DNA of 49,442 nucleotides, taken from contig DLRY01000020.1 of NCBI GenBank assembly GCA_002500665.1, forward strand, positions 85,027 to 134,468, in the 5' to 3' direction. Positions 1 to 9,179 of the stretch are shown piece after piece (position 1 is the stretch's first letter; each line of letters begins with the position of its first letter). Origin of the DNA: Opitutia bacterium UBA7876. Lineage in GTDB: Bacteria > Verrucomicrobiota > Verrucomicrobiia > Opitutales > Seribacteraceae. The translations under genes and the position numbers were made by a program. The notes beneath the pieces are model-generated. The model was not told the DNA's origin. It did not search any database and worked only from the letters and a program-made list of their open reading frames with translations.

Positions 1-6
1 AATCCC

Positions 7-858
7 CTACTTCGGAAAACCGGAGGATAGGGCCAGGCTAACCTTGCCGGTGGCCGCCCACTCTGTTCCCCTCCTGAGGGTATCCTGGAAGCCGATGCAC
101 TTCATGGAGTAGTCGGCATGACCCATGGGGGTATGGAAAACCCGTCCCTTCCCGTAGGAGATCGTCATGATCATAGGCTCGTGCCTCTTGCTCTTCTCGC
201 TGTAGGCAGTTGCCAGAACCTCGACTTCCTCGGCCGGTCCGCGAAGGGAATCATAAAGTTCGTCCTTGGCATGCAGCCAAACCTTGGGCATGCCTTTGGT
301 GATCGGGTGGGAATCTTCCCGCAGGGTCACCTTGAACTCCTTTTGCGGGCCATGGCTCCCCCCCCTACCGGGTCGAGGGTCGCGCACTAGCTTGCCACCG
401 TCATCGAAATATAAGTAGGGCCCGGACTTCTCGTTGCGTCCGCCCCATCCGCCCAAACCGATCATTCGGTTGTACTCGGGCCATTTCGAGAAGGAATTGT
501 TGGCCGCGTGAACGACCACGAAGGCCCCTCCGCCCTTAACGTAATCCACGAGGTCGGCGCATACCTTCTCGGGCCAAAGCTCGCCATTATAATTGCTCAG
601 GGTCACGTCGAAATCCTTGAAGGAGGGGGTCCATTTCTTCCAGTCCTCGGCCCCTGCCTTCTTGGGAGGGGTTGTGGATACTTCGACCTCGAACGACTCA
701 TCCCTTTTCAGGGCTTCGACCATCACCGGGGTGGTGGCCTTCCAGTTATGGTTGTTCTGCCCATCGATCAAGAGGACCCGTATAGGCGCCTTTTTGGCTG
801 CCGAGAGGGAGAAAGCAGTGACGAGGACAGTAAGGAAGGCAAGTGATTTGGATTTCAT
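7..858 (-). CDS. Exported ThuA-domain protein
   Basis: A 283-residue protein of the ThuA-like family (trehalose-utilisation type, class I glutamine amidotransferase-like fold). Residues 1-21 form a signal peptide (MKSK start, hydrophobic core, AA cleavage region), so it acts outside the cytoplasm. Family features seen are the strand-turn 'VLLIDGQNNHNW' near residue 28, 'VVVHAANNSF' near residue 115, and a C-terminal 'GRVFHTPMGH' stretch. It lies 17 bases downstream of the VWA gene and is probably the last gene of that transcript. ThuA proteins in this phylum are usually assumed to act on sugars, but the reaction is not established, so I assign no substrate. Confidence 0.85.
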   Translation of the reverse strand: MKSKSLAFLTVLVTAFSLSAAKKAPIRVLLIDGQNNHNWKATTPVMVEALKRDESFEVEVSTTPPKKAGAEDWKKWTPSFKDFDVTLSNYNGELWPEKVCADLVDYVKGGGAFVVVHAANNSFSKWPEYNRMIGLGGWGGRNEKSGPYLYFDDGGKLVRDPRPGRGGSHGPQKEFKVTLREDSHPITKGMPKVWLHAKDELYDSLRGPAEEVEVLATAYSEKSKRHEPMIMTISYGKGRVFHTPMGHADYSMKCIGFQDTLRRGTEWAATGKVSLALSSGFPK

Positions 859-875
859 ATTATGAACCTGTATTT

Positions 876-1964
876 TTATTGGATTTTCTTCTGACCGATT
901 TCCTTTTCCATAGCTTTTATCTTATCCATATCGACGAACTTGCTCTTTCCACCGGACATCGCGGCAATTTCCTCGAGAGGTTTCTTGGCCCCTTGGGGGG
1001 CACCGTACCCAATGGTGTATATCTTGGTCCTCCCCTTCTTGCTCTTGATGACGTCCATTCCCTTGAACTTGTCGTTGGCATTTCCGTCCGTCATGAAATA
1101 GATGACGTCGGGCTTGGGGTTCATGTAAAAGGCCCATTCGAAGGAATTGTCCCAAACCGTTCCGAAGGTAAGGGGAGTATCGTTGACCGCCTTGATGAGC
1201 TTTTTCTTGTTGGACGGCGTAACGGGAAGCCACTTGGGACGAGTGGGCTTGAAACCGGCCACCGGTTTCCAACCGGTCTTGCTGTTGTCCCCTTTCCACT
1301 TCGAGTGCAGGGCCTTGGCGTCCTGCCCCGCCACCCAGGTAGGGCCGGAGAAGAAGATAACCGCAACGGATCCGACGGCGGGGAGCTTGTCGATCGCCTT
1401 GCTTAGCTCGTAGCGCATGACCTTGTCCCGACCCCGCATGGAGGCTGAGTAGTCGATAATGAACATGATCTTGTTGGCCGACGACTTGACCCCCATGAAG
1501 CTGGAGGCGAAGGCCTTGTTGAGAACAGACATGTCGACCTTCACGCTAACGTCGCCGACGTCGCCCATGGGGCTGACCACGATGGCGGGGTCGAGGTTTC
1601 TCGTCTCGATATCCACGACCGGAACGGGGATGTCCGATATGGCTTGAGCCCGAAAGGTAAAAGTTTGGCTGGGTTTGGCGCTCTTTTGCCGTTGCATCAG
1701 GCGAACTTTTTGTTCCTGCTTCTTAGGGGAAGTGGTGGGCTTTCCGCCATCCGTGAAATCGGAACCCGACTCGCCATCCGGAGCGACCCAGATAATGATG
1801 TTCCAAATGGCCGCGAAGAGGAGGATAAGCATGAGCAGGGAAAGCAACATGCTATTGAGGAGACGGTACTCCCTCATGTACTTGCCAACGGGCGTCTCCA
1901 AGGGTTCCCCGATGTGAATCACATCAGGTTCTTCGAGTTGCTCCATATCAGCGGTGTCGTCCAT
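876..1964 (-). CDS. Membrane-anchored von Willebrand factor A domain protein
   Basis: A 362-residue protein with one N-terminal transmembrane helix (about residues 38-61), a basic, proline-containing linker (75-105) and a C-terminal VWA domain (about 164-350). The metal-ion-dependent adhesion site is intact: DYSAS at 171-175, the threonine of FGT at 269 and MTDG at 291-294. The layout (short cytoplasmic tail, helix, linker, VWA) matches VWA proteins that often sit beside ExbB/ExbD genes in this phylum. Here it follows a PSD1-DUF1501 pair instead, after a gap of about 100 bases that could hold its own promoter. It probably mediates metal-dependent protein contacts in the periplasm. The partner is unknown. 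Confidence 0.85.
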   Translation of the reverse strand: MDDTADMEQLEEPDVIHIGEPLETPVGKYMREYRLLNSMLLSLLMLILLFAAIWNIIIWVAPDGESGSDFTDGGKPTTSPKKQEQKVRLMQRQKSAKPSQTFTFRAQAISDIPVPVVDIETRNLDPAIVVSPMGDVGDVSVKVDMSVLNKAFASSFMGVKSSANKIMFIIDYSASMRGRDKVMRYELSKAIDKLPAVGSVAVIFFSGPTWVAGQDAKALHSKWKGDNSKTGWKPVAGFKPTRPKWLPVTPSNKKKLIKAVNDTPLTFGTVWDNSFEWAFYMNPKPDVIYFMTDGNANDKFKGMDVIKSKKGRTKIYTIGYGAPQGAKKPLEEIAAMSGGKSKFVDMDKIKAMEKEIGQKKIQ

Positions 1965-2067
1965 CTAGTCTTTGAAGGGATTTGCTTATCAATACATTAT
2001 GTCACGGAAAGAGCGAAAAAATAAAGGTTTTTTTCGCAAGCTTACAAAAGCTCGGGAAAGATCGAAC

Positions 2068-3498
2068 CTAGAGTATCTCCTCAATCAAGTGACCGTGCAC
2101 GTCCGTCAACCGCATGTCGCGCCCGCTGAATCGGAAGGTGCTCTTGGTATGATCTATTCCCAGCAGATGGAGCATGGTGGCATGCAGGTCGTGAATTTCG
2201 TAACGGTTCTCGACCGCCTTGTAGCCGAACTCATCGGTGCTCCCGACGCTGACGCCTTTCTTGATCCCTCCACCCGCAAACCACATCGTGAAGCCTAAGG
2301 GGTTGTGATCCCGTCCGTTGGAGCCTTGGGCGAAGGGCGTCCTTCCAAATTCCCCGCCCCATACGACGAGGGTCGTCTTCAGGAGATCCCGCTCACGCAG
2401 GTCCCGAATCAGAGCGGCGATTGGTTGGTCCACGGATTTGCAATTCTTGGTATGGCCGTCCTGCAGCTTGTTGTGCTGGTCCCACCTATCCCCGTTGCCA
2501 CCAGGGCAAGTCAACTCGATGAAGCGCACGCCCCGCTCGACCAAACGCCTGGCGGTCAGGCATTGGAGGCCGAAGGTCCTCGTATTCTTGAAGGATGCAT
2601 CCATCCCGTAGGCCTTCTTGGTGGCTTCTGACTCGCCCTTGAGATCCATCAGTTCGGGAACGGCGCTTTGCATGAGATAAGCCGTCTCGTAGTTGCGGAT
2701 AGCCGCCTCCACCTGCGGGTCGCCATGAAGATCGGCAAGGGCGTTCTCGTCCATGTTGCGCAGAAGATCCAGTTTGGATTTCTGTAAGTCCGCGTTGGGT
2801 TCACGCCTGTTGATGTTGGCGACTGGTTCCGGGCGAGGCAGGAAAACCGATCCTTGGTAAGTCGCCGGAAGGAAACCCGAACCAAAGCAATCCAGTCCGC
2901 CGGGGGGGATCAGTCCACCGTTGAGCACCACGAAACCGGGTAGGTTGCGGTTCTCCGTGCCAAGTCCGTAGCCAAACCAGGCCCCCATGCTCGGGCGACC
3001 TTGAAACCCGTTACCGGTATGAAGAAAATAATTCGCCGAGGTATGCTCGGAAAAGTTTGAGGTCATGGACTTGACCATTGATATCTCGTCGATCACGTCC
3101 TCCTCCGCCAGGTAGGGAAATAGATCGGACACCCAGGCTCCGCTCTGTCCTCGTTGCTTGAACGCCCAGGGACTCTTGAGCAATTTACCAATCGAATCGA
3201 ACTGAGTCGGGGCGAGTTTACCGATTACCTTGCGGGGATCCTGTCCGTTGTATTTCTCCAAGGCCGGCTTGTAGTCGAAGGTATCCACCTGAGAAGGGCC
3301 ACCATCCATGTAGAGGAAAATCACGTTTGTAGCCCGGGGAGGAAAATGGCAGGGCTTGGGTGCGAGCGGATCGACGGAACTCAATGGTTTCTCACCCGCG
3401 ATGGCCTGCAGGGCGACCCCGCCAAATCCCATGGCGCAAGTCTGGAGCATGGACCTTCGGGTCAGGTGGGCGTTACTTAGAAAATTTCGGCAGTGCAT
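2068..3498 (-). CDS. DUF1501 family protein, Tat-exported
   Basis: A 476-residue DUF1501 protein (PF07394; alkaline-phosphatase/sulfatase-like fold, enzymatic activity unproven). A Tat-type leader is visible: twin arginines in 'TRRSMLQT' (14-15) followed by a weakly hydrophobic stretch. Family motifs include 'MDGGPSQVDTFDYKP' near residue 64, a 'WDQH' motif in the middle, 'VVWGGEFGRTPF' and 'GRDHNPLGFT' in the C-terminal half, and a 'RLTDVHG' ending. It starts 8 bases after the stop of the PSD1 cytochrome gene. This conserved pairing is typical of Planctomycetota and Verrucomicrobiota and implies joint function in the envelope. Confidence 0.9.
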   Translation of the reverse strand: MHCRNFLSNAHLTRRSMLQTCAMGFGGVALQAIAGEKPLSSVDPLAPKPCHFPPRATNVIFLYMDGGPSQVDTFDYKPALEKYNGQDPRKVIGKLAPTQFDSIGKLLKSPWAFKQRGQSGAWVSDLFPYLAEEDVIDEISMVKSMTSNFSEHTSANYFLHTGNGFQGRPSMGAWFGYGLGTENRNLPGFVVLNGGLIPPGGLDCFGSGFLPATYQGSVFLPRPEPVANINRREPNADLQKSKLDLLRNMDENALADLHGDPQVEAAIRNYETAYLMQSAVPELMDLKGESEATKKAYGMDASFKNTRTFGLQCLTARRLVERGVRFIELTCPGGNGDRWDQHNKLQDGHTKNCKSVDQPIAALIRDLRERDLLKTTLVVWGGEFGRTPFAQGSNGRDHNPLGFTMWFAGGGIKKGVSVGSTDEFGYKAVENRYEIHDLHATMLHLLGIDHTKSTFRFSGRDMRLTDVHGHLIEEIL

Positions 3499-3506
3499 GG
3501 GTCGTG

Positions 3507-6500
3507 TTACTTCAAATAAATAAAGTTCTTGGTGTTGACGAAAACATGGGCGAGGTCTCCCCAGACCCGCTCGTCCATGTTGCCATGAAGGGTCGTCTGG
3601 CGATCCATGAAAGCACGGAAAAGAGCAACTTTATCCGGTTCGGGGAGAGAACCGAAAGCCTGTTCGTACATACGGCTTATCTTTTCCTCGACAGGAAGCT
3701 TGAGGTGATGGACTTTCTTTCCCCACAACTTGCACTGGTCGACCACGAAAGGGTCGTTCAGCAAGGCCAGAGACTGGGCGGGTACGTTCGATACGGTTCT
3801 GCGGCCCTTCGTCCCGAAAGGCGCGGGTTGATCGAAAGCCAGCATGAAGGGGGAAAGGAAATTGCGGTACACCGAACCGTAGACGCTTCTCCTCCCGGCG
3901 CCGTCGGCGGGACCGCTTCCGCGCCCTCCCCGACCAGTCATGAAGGCCGTGCGGTGGACCGCGACCGAGGACCCGAACATCTTACGGTCCAGGCGACCTG
4001 AGTGCGCGAGCAGGGAATCCCGGATGGCTTCCGACGTAATCCTTCTTACCGGCATCCTGTACAAGCCCACGTTGTTCGGATCCAATTCCTTGATTTTCGC
4101 AACGGAGTTGGAGGGGTGTGGTTTGCTCGACTGGCGATAGGTATGGGAAAGGGCAATTTCCCTGACCATGCCCTTGACCGACCAGTTGTTCCTTACGAAG
4201 TCCCGGGAAAGCCAGTCGAGAAGCAGGGGATTGCTGGGCGGTTGCCCCATGGGCCCGAAGTCATCCGTGGTCGGAACGATTCCCCGGCCGAACATATAGT
4301 GCCAAATCCGGTTGACCATCACCCTGGATGTTAGGGGGTTGTCCTTCTCCACCAAATCCTTGGCAAGAGCGAGCCTGTCCCCGCCTTCCGAACCGAGCGC
4401 AGTAAGGTTGCGGGAAGCTACGGGCACTCCTTTGTTTCGGTGGCTTCCCCGGACGTAAACGTAGCCTTTGTAGTCGACCCCTTTGCCCATGGTCGTGGCA
4501 TACCTCTCACCCGGGAGGGATTTTTCAATTCCCTGGGCCTTTTTACGAAATTCCGAAACGCGGGCATTGCCTTCCCCCCAGTGGACCAGTTTCCTTTGCT
4601 CCAGCCAATTGACCAGATCGGCCTGCTCCTGCGAATACTTCCCTTTTTTGAAACCGCCGACAAAATCGGCAAAAACCTCGTCCAGGTTTTCGGCAAGCGA
4701 ATCCTCTGGCCCAATCCCTTTGGACAGAACGGCCCGCAAGGGATGGAACTCATGGGCGCCGGGCGCACCGATGCTTCCCGCCCTGACCTGCTCGATCTCG
4801 ATGAAGGCATCCCCCTTGCCGAGGATTTCAAGGTAGCCCTTGTGTCCCTTGTACTTGTTCAGCCCGGAAACCGACAGCCAGCTTAACTGTCCTTTGCTTG
4901 AGTAATTCTTATGAAGAGTACCCCGAAAAAGAAGGGAGTTGTACTTAGCCATGTGAAAGTTGTCGATAACCAGCCGAACGAAAACCTTTTCCCCCCTTAT
5001 CCTCAGGTAGATCCGGTCCTCTTCCAGTGTATATAGTGGGGAGCGCAGGTTGCCCGAAAAACGACCGGGCAAAACGATGGAACCGAAGCGGTCTGGTGAG
5101 GGGATGAAGGAAGTGAAGTTGGGGGAAAGGAAACCCTCCTTCCGGGAGGGAAAGGAATAACCGGTGACCTTCCAGCCATCGGGGAGGAGTGGCGTTGAGA
5201 AATCGGCAAGCTTCCGGGTGCTCTTGATGAAGTTTTCCTCATGAAGGATTCGGTCCTTCCAACCCTTGGCCTCCTTGGGAAACTTTTGGTTCCATTGACC
5301 GAGCTTGGCCTTGCCTGAGAGGTTGCGGCACCATTCCAAAAGTATCTTGGAATCAAGTCCCTTTTCCCCTGCAAGAGCCTCGACTTCCTTGGCTCCTGGC
5401 AAGGCTGCCCTATTTCCCAATGCCTCAAAAAGTTCATCGACTGCCCCGATATAAGCGCTAGGTTTGAAGGCATCCAGGCCAAGCGCTGCATCCGACTTGA
5501 TTTCATCCAGAAGCTTTCCGGCAAGCGTGGAAATCTCCGAACGGGCCTCCTCGCGCTTGCGCCCAAGATCAAGGGGATACTCCTGACGGGTGCTTCCCTG
5601 GAGATAAGCCGCAAGGGAATAGTAATCCTCATCGGAAATGGCATCGAACTTATGGTCGTGGCATCGGGCGCAGCCTATGGTCAGACCGAGGAAGGTCTTA
5701 CCGAAGACGTCCAGCTGGTTCTCGATGCGGTCGGCGTTATCCTGCTTGGGGTCGGTCGGGGCGTGCACCGCCTCGTGAAAATACCAGTAACCGGTTCCGA
5801 TGATGGACTCATTAAACTGATCCTTCGGATGCCGACGGGGTTTCTCCAACAAGTCCCCGGCGACATGCTCGATAAGGAGCTGGTCATAGGGCAAGTCCGC
5901 ATTAAAGGCCCGGATCAGGTAGTCGCGGTACTCATGGGGATGCTCAAGCGGATAATCGAACTCGTGACCACAAGTCTCGGCATATCGAACCAGATCCATC
6001 CAGTGGCGGGCCCACTTTTCCCCGAAATGAGGACTCTTTAGAAGCTCGTCCACAACTTTTTCGAAGGCATCGGGGGCGGAATCCTCGAGAAAAGCCGCAA
6101 TCTGGTCCGTGCTCGGGGGCAAGCCGATCAAGTCGAAGTATACACGCCTGATCCAAGTCCTCCGGTCGGCCGGTTCGGCAGGCGCGATTCCATGTTCACC
6201 CAAGGCGGCCTGGATGAATGCGTCCAAGGGCTTGCGGATGATCGCCTTGCTCGAGGGAGAGGGCAGCTTCGCCTTCAGGATAGGCTGCCAGCACCAATGC
6301 TCCTTTCTTCTCTTTTCCAAGTCAAAGGAAGAGCGGGCAACGGAGGCGCCGACGTCAGGGACCGCTTCCTCGGGCCAATAGGCGCCTCCCTCGATCCAGC
6401 GCTTGAAATCGGCCAGAACGGAAGAGGGTAGCTTTTCCTTGGGAGGCATTTGCATATCCGGATTTTCATAGCTCAAAGCCTCCAAAAGCAAAGGCTCGAG

Positions 6501-6761
6501 TCCGTCAATGGCCTCGATGGCCGAACCGGTGTCCCCACCCTTCTTGATCAGGCTGATGTGATCAAGCCTGAGGCCGCCTTTGATCTTCTGCGACTGGCCA
6601 CTGTGGCAATCGTAGCATTTTTCGGCCAAAACCGGCCTAATCTTGCTCTCGAAAAACGTCTTCTTTTCGTCGTCGGCGACGAGCAAGGAAATCGGAGTCA
6701 AAAGCCAGCCGAGCAACAACTGCCTTTTAATTCGTGTCTTGATGGGCATTCTATCTAGCAT
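3507..6761 (-). CDS. PSD1 and planctomycete-cytochrome-type protein (PSCyt1-DUF1549-DUF1553)
   Basis: A 1084-residue exported protein with the standard three-part architecture: an N-terminal PSCyt1 haem-binding segment with CYDCH (49-53), a DUF1549/PSCyt2 domain at about 165-385 containing a second CxxCH (CARCH, 364-368, followed by DHKFD), and a C-terminal DUF1553 domain from about 770 to the end. A signal peptide runs to about residue 29. ATG codons at 6761 and 6749 are both possible starts and neither has a clear ribosome-binding site. The long middle region (400-760) is not assigned. The next gene is its usual DUF1501 partner. Two c-type haem sites suggest electron transfer or a redox enzyme at the envelope, but the substrate is unknown. 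Confidence 0.9.
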   Translation of the reverse strand: MLDRMPIKTRIKRQLLLGWLLTPISLLVADDEKKTFFESKIRPVLAEKCYDCHSGQSQKIKGGLRLDHISLIKKGGDTGSAIEAIDGLEPLLLEALSYENPDMQMPPKEKLPSSVLADFKRWIEGGAYWPEEAVPDVGASVARSSFDLEKRRKEHWCWQPILKAKLPSPSSKAIIRKPLDAFIQAALGEHGIAPAEPADRRTWIRRVYFDLIGLPPSTDQIAAFLEDSAPDAFEKVVDELLKSPHFGEKWARHWMDLVRYAETCGHEFDYPLEHPHEYRDYLIRAFNADLPYDQLLIEHVAGDLLEKPRRHPKDQFNESIIGTGYWYFHEAVHAPTDPKQDNADRIENQLDVFGKTFLGLTIGCARCHDHKFDAISDEDYYSLAAYLQGSTRQEYPLDLGRKREEARSEISTLAGKLLDEIKSDAALGLDAFKPSAYIGAVDELFEALGNRAALPGAKEVEALAGEKGLDSKILLEWCRNLSGKAKLGQWNQKFPKEAKGWKDRILHEENFIKSTRKLADFSTPLLPDGWKVTGYSFPSRKEGFLSPNFTSFIPSPDRFGSIVLPGRFSGNLRSPLYTLEEDRIYLRIRGEKVFVRLVIDNFHMAKYNSLLFRGTLHKNYSSKGQLSWLSVSGLNKYKGHKGYLEILGKGDAFIEIEQVRAGSIGAPGAHEFHPLRAVLSKGIGPEDSLAENLDEVFADFVGGFKKGKYSQEQADLVNWLEQRKLVHWGEGNARVSEFRKKAQGIEKSLPGERYATTMGKGVDYKGYVYVRGSHRNKGVPVASRNLTALGSEGGDRLALAKDLVEKDNPLTSRVMVNRIWHYMFGRGIVPTTDDFGPMGQPPSNPLLLDWLSRDFVRNNWSVKGMVREIALSHTYRQSSKPHPSNSVAKIKELDPNNVGLYRMPVRRITSEAIRDSLLAHSGRLDRKMFGSSVAVHRTAFMTGRGGRGSGPADGAGRRSVYGSVYRNFLSPFMLAFDQPAPFGTKGRRTVSNVPAQSLALLNDPFVVDQCKLWGKKVHHLKLPVEEKISRMYEQAFGSLPEPDKVALFRAFMDRQTTLHGNMDERVWGDLAHVFVNTKNFIYLK

Positions 6762-6868
6762 TCAAAATATCGATGGCTTGTCAATTAAGCCGATCACGGA
6801 TTGATAAAGTTTGCTTATTAACCAACAATCCCGCAAACCAAGATCAAATTTTAACCGAAAGAACGTCC
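6762..6868. promoter_or_regulatory. Divergent intergenic region, likely promoters for PSD1 and SelW-like genes
   Basis: This AT-rich gap of about 107 bases separates two diverging genes. On the plus strand TTGTCA (6778-6783) could be a -35 element, with GATAAA about 19 bases downstream as a poor -10. The same spot reads TTGACA on the minus strand, a perfect -35 sequence, but no good -10 lies at the right distance. A 12-base string at 6810-6821 (TTTGCTTATTAA) nearly repeats one upstream of the VWA gene (1981-1992). Promoter activity is inferred from position. Confidence 0.3.
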
Positions 6869-7174
6869 ATGAGCAAACACTCTTCAGAAACCGAAGGGCG
6901 CAACCAAGTAACCATAACCTATTGTCCGGGTTGCGGCTGGCTTCTTCGTTCAGCCTGGATGGCCCAAGAACTCCTCACCACCTTTCGCGAGGAAGTCGAT
7001 GGCCTTACCCTTCGACCGTCCAGGGACGAAAGCGGGGTCTTTCGCGTCGAGGCAAACGGGGAACTCGTCTGGTGCAGAAATCGGGATGGGGGTTTCCCCG
7101 AGATCAATGCGCTCAAGCAGGCGATCAGGGATTGCGTAGCACCGGAACGAAACCTTGGTCACTCAGAGAGCTAG
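6869..7174 (+). CDS. SelT/SelW/SelH (Rdx) family thioredoxin-like protein
   Basis: A 101-residue protein with the redox motif CPGCGW close to the N-terminus, preceded by a short strand (VTITY). It then continues with a helix, and a 'VWCRNRDGGFPEI' segment in the place of the family's C-terminal 'GGFP' signature. In the animal selenoproteins the second redox position is selenocysteine; here it is cysteine. The ATG at 6869 is chosen over an in-frame ATG at 6773 because the family starts just before the CxxC strand and the upstream 32 residues look non-coding. It is divergent from the PSD1 gene. No signal peptide, so a cytoplasmic thiol-redox role is likely. Confidence 0.8.
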   Translation: MSKHSSETEGRNQVTITYCPGCGWLLRSAWMAQELLTTFREEVDGLTLRPSRDESGVFRVEANGELVWCRNRDGGFPEINALKQAIRDCVAPERNLGHSES

Positions 7175-7223
7175 GGACGCAAGCATCCGGATTCCCTCTC
7201 CCGCAAGGGGATGATCCATTGGT

Positions 7224-9110
7224 TCAATCCCCTGATATGCCGTTCAGGAACTCCTCGAAACTCCCAATTGAGCTCAATTCCTCAAGAGCCGAGCGACAAG
7301 TATCCTCGGGGGTAATGCCCGTATTAAGGGCAAGGAAAAGAATATAGCCAGCTACCCCTTGGGCGTAGAGAAGCCTTCCCTCGTCGCTGATTCGGTAGAA
7401 CCGGCTTCGCTGGCGGTAACCGGCCGCCGAATGATCGCCCAATGATTCCTTGCCCGAGCTCCCCTCCGCAGCAAGGACGTAGAGAAAATTGTACTCGAAC
7501 CAGAAAAAGTGATCGGGGTCAGGCTCCAGTCCTCTCAGGATTGCCCGACAGGCGGATTCACTCTGGAATGCCTCGTCCGCCTGATCGCCAATGGTCAGTC
7601 GTACGAACTCGCGGGCCATGTTTCTTTCCGTCTCGTCCTCGGCAAAGCAACCGTTTGACGCCAACTCAACCGTAAAGGCATACCAGTCCTTCCAGAGGGC
7701 CTGGTCATCAGGGTTTTCGGAACGGTGCAAAGCCACTCCCATTTCATATGTGTAACGGCCGCTCGTCTTGATCTCAAGATTGCCGCCCGTGACGTCTCCC
7801 GCGACTTGATAGTTCTCGGCCGACTTTCCGGAACCGGAATGGAAGCCGATGGAAACCCCGAAAGATTCGCATACCGACCAGATGGGTTCAACCATCAGGC
7901 GCAACTGATCGTTGTCGGGATAGGGTATGTTTTTCTGGAAGCCAAAGGCAGGGGCCACGAAATGAACCTTCATTCCCATCTCGAAAGAGAGAGCAAGCAT
8001 CACCGCGGTGGTCTCGGGGGTGGTCAACCCCGGTAGTTCGTCGATGGACAACTCGCGCAGGTATTCGCGCCCCAATTCGGTCGTAAAGTTCTTCTCCCGA
8101 ATGGCCCGGTATTTTTCGTCGCGGACCTTCATCTTTCTCATCGCCGGCCAGACGTAGGCGAGCAAGCCGTTGAACTCGTCTACAGTAGGCGACAATCCCG
8201 CCTGCTCAACGCGCTTGCGCGTAGCTTCGACCAGATCCGCCGGTATCTCCTTGCGCACGAAGGAAGCTTTCTCCTCGGCCGAGTCGGGAACTTCCGTAAG
8301 AGCCAACTCGGGGGAAAGATCGAAGGTGATGTAACTGGCGAACATGCAGCCCGCCACAAGTTGGTCCTCCCTTTGGTCGAACTTCCCTCCGATGGGCTGG
8401 TGATCGGCGTTGAAGCTCCAGGGGATTCCCAGTTTGTGAAAACCATTCTTGAACTTGGCCAGGATGCAGCCATGGGTCATGCCCTCTACGCTCTGGCCCT
8501 GGTGGCCCTCGGGAACGTCGCAACCTATGAAGGGGAAAGGCACGGAGTCCAAGTTGTCGGCGAGCATCTCGTCGACGTCGTAGACCAACTCCCTCGGGAT
8601 GCTGTTCTGGTTGGCCGTGAGACCCTTGCCGAGGCGACTCATGGCCCAATCCACCCCATCCCAGTGCAGGGTCGTGAAGCGGGCACCGATACCAAGCGTC
8701 GATTTCCCCAAATCCCCAGCTGCAGTGGGAAAGGCCGTGTTCCTTACATCCCATTCTTGGAGAAGGTTCTTGACTCCGATCAAGTTCTCGAAGCTGGCCG
8801 GGAAATAGGTTGCTCCGGCTACCTCCACGCCATCGGCCAGGAGATCCGAGGCGGGGGATTCCGAGCTTAGGCACCAGGCATGGTCGCCGGCCTCGTTTTC
8901 AACCAATGTCCAATCGCCATGCTCGGTGGCGAAGGCGCTCTTGGGATACTCCTTGATCACCCCGCCCTCCCCGACCGAGCGTACGAAGGATCCCCAGTCG
9001 AGACAGAAGTCGGGACTGACGCATGGGTTGTCGCTTATTCGAAGATCGTTCGAGACAAGGAACTCGTTAATGGGACTGAGGTAACGGGAATCGGCGTTGG
9101 ATGAACTCAT
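7224..9110 (-). CDS. UxaE-like (tagaturonate epimerase family) protein
   Basis: A 628-residue cytoplasmic protein. The C-terminal half resembles the UxaE family (metal-dependent C3 epimerases linking D-tagaturonate and D-fructuronate): 'GFHSGSGKS' at 422-430 followed by 'LEIKTSGRY' at 445-453 corresponds to the HSGSDK...HxKTAGT pattern I recall for that family. An ADH near 235-237 and 'TTPETTAVMLAL' near 363 are possible metal or substrate sites. It is the last gene of the SDR/ABC-transporter operon, 70 bases after the permease, which supports a role in converting the imported sugar acid. The protein is longer than the thermotogal enzyme I remember, and the N-terminal 130 residues are unassigned. 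Family assignment is moderate, and the exact substrate is not known. Confidence 0.5.
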   Translation of the reverse strand: MSSSNADSRYLSPINEFLVSNDLRISDNPCVSPDFCLDWGSFVRSVGEGGVIKEYPKSAFATEHGDWTLVENEAGDHAWCLSSESPASDLLADGVEVAGATYFPASFENLIGVKNLLQEWDVRNTAFPTAAGDLGKSTLGIGARFTTLHWDGVDWAMSRLGKGLTANQNSIPRELVYDVDEMLADNLDSVPFPFIGCDVPEGHQGQSVEGMTHGCILAKFKNGFHKLGIPWSFNADHQPIGGKFDQREDQLVAGCMFASYITFDLSPELALTEVPDSAEEKASFVRKEIPADLVEATRKRVEQAGLSPTVDEFNGLLAYVWPAMRKMKVRDEKYRAIREKNFTTELGREYLRELSIDELPGLTTPETTAVMLALSFEMGMKVHFVAPAFGFQKNIPYPDNDQLRLMVEPIWSVCESFGVSIGFHSGSGKSAENYQVAGDVTGGNLEIKTSGRYTYEMGVALHRSENPDDQALWKDWYAFTVELASNGCFAEDETERNMAREFVRLTIGDQADEAFQSESACRAILRGLEPDPDHFFWFEYNFLYVLAAEGSSGKESLGDHSAAGYRQRSRFYRISDEGRLLYAQGVAGYILFLALNTGITPEDTCRSALEELSSIGSFEEFLNGISGD

Positions 9111-9179
9111 GTGGATGCACGTGAAAGTGAAAACCTGCCAAGCTGGCGCAAGGGCGAGGGAACGCCAAGGCTTTTCGGA

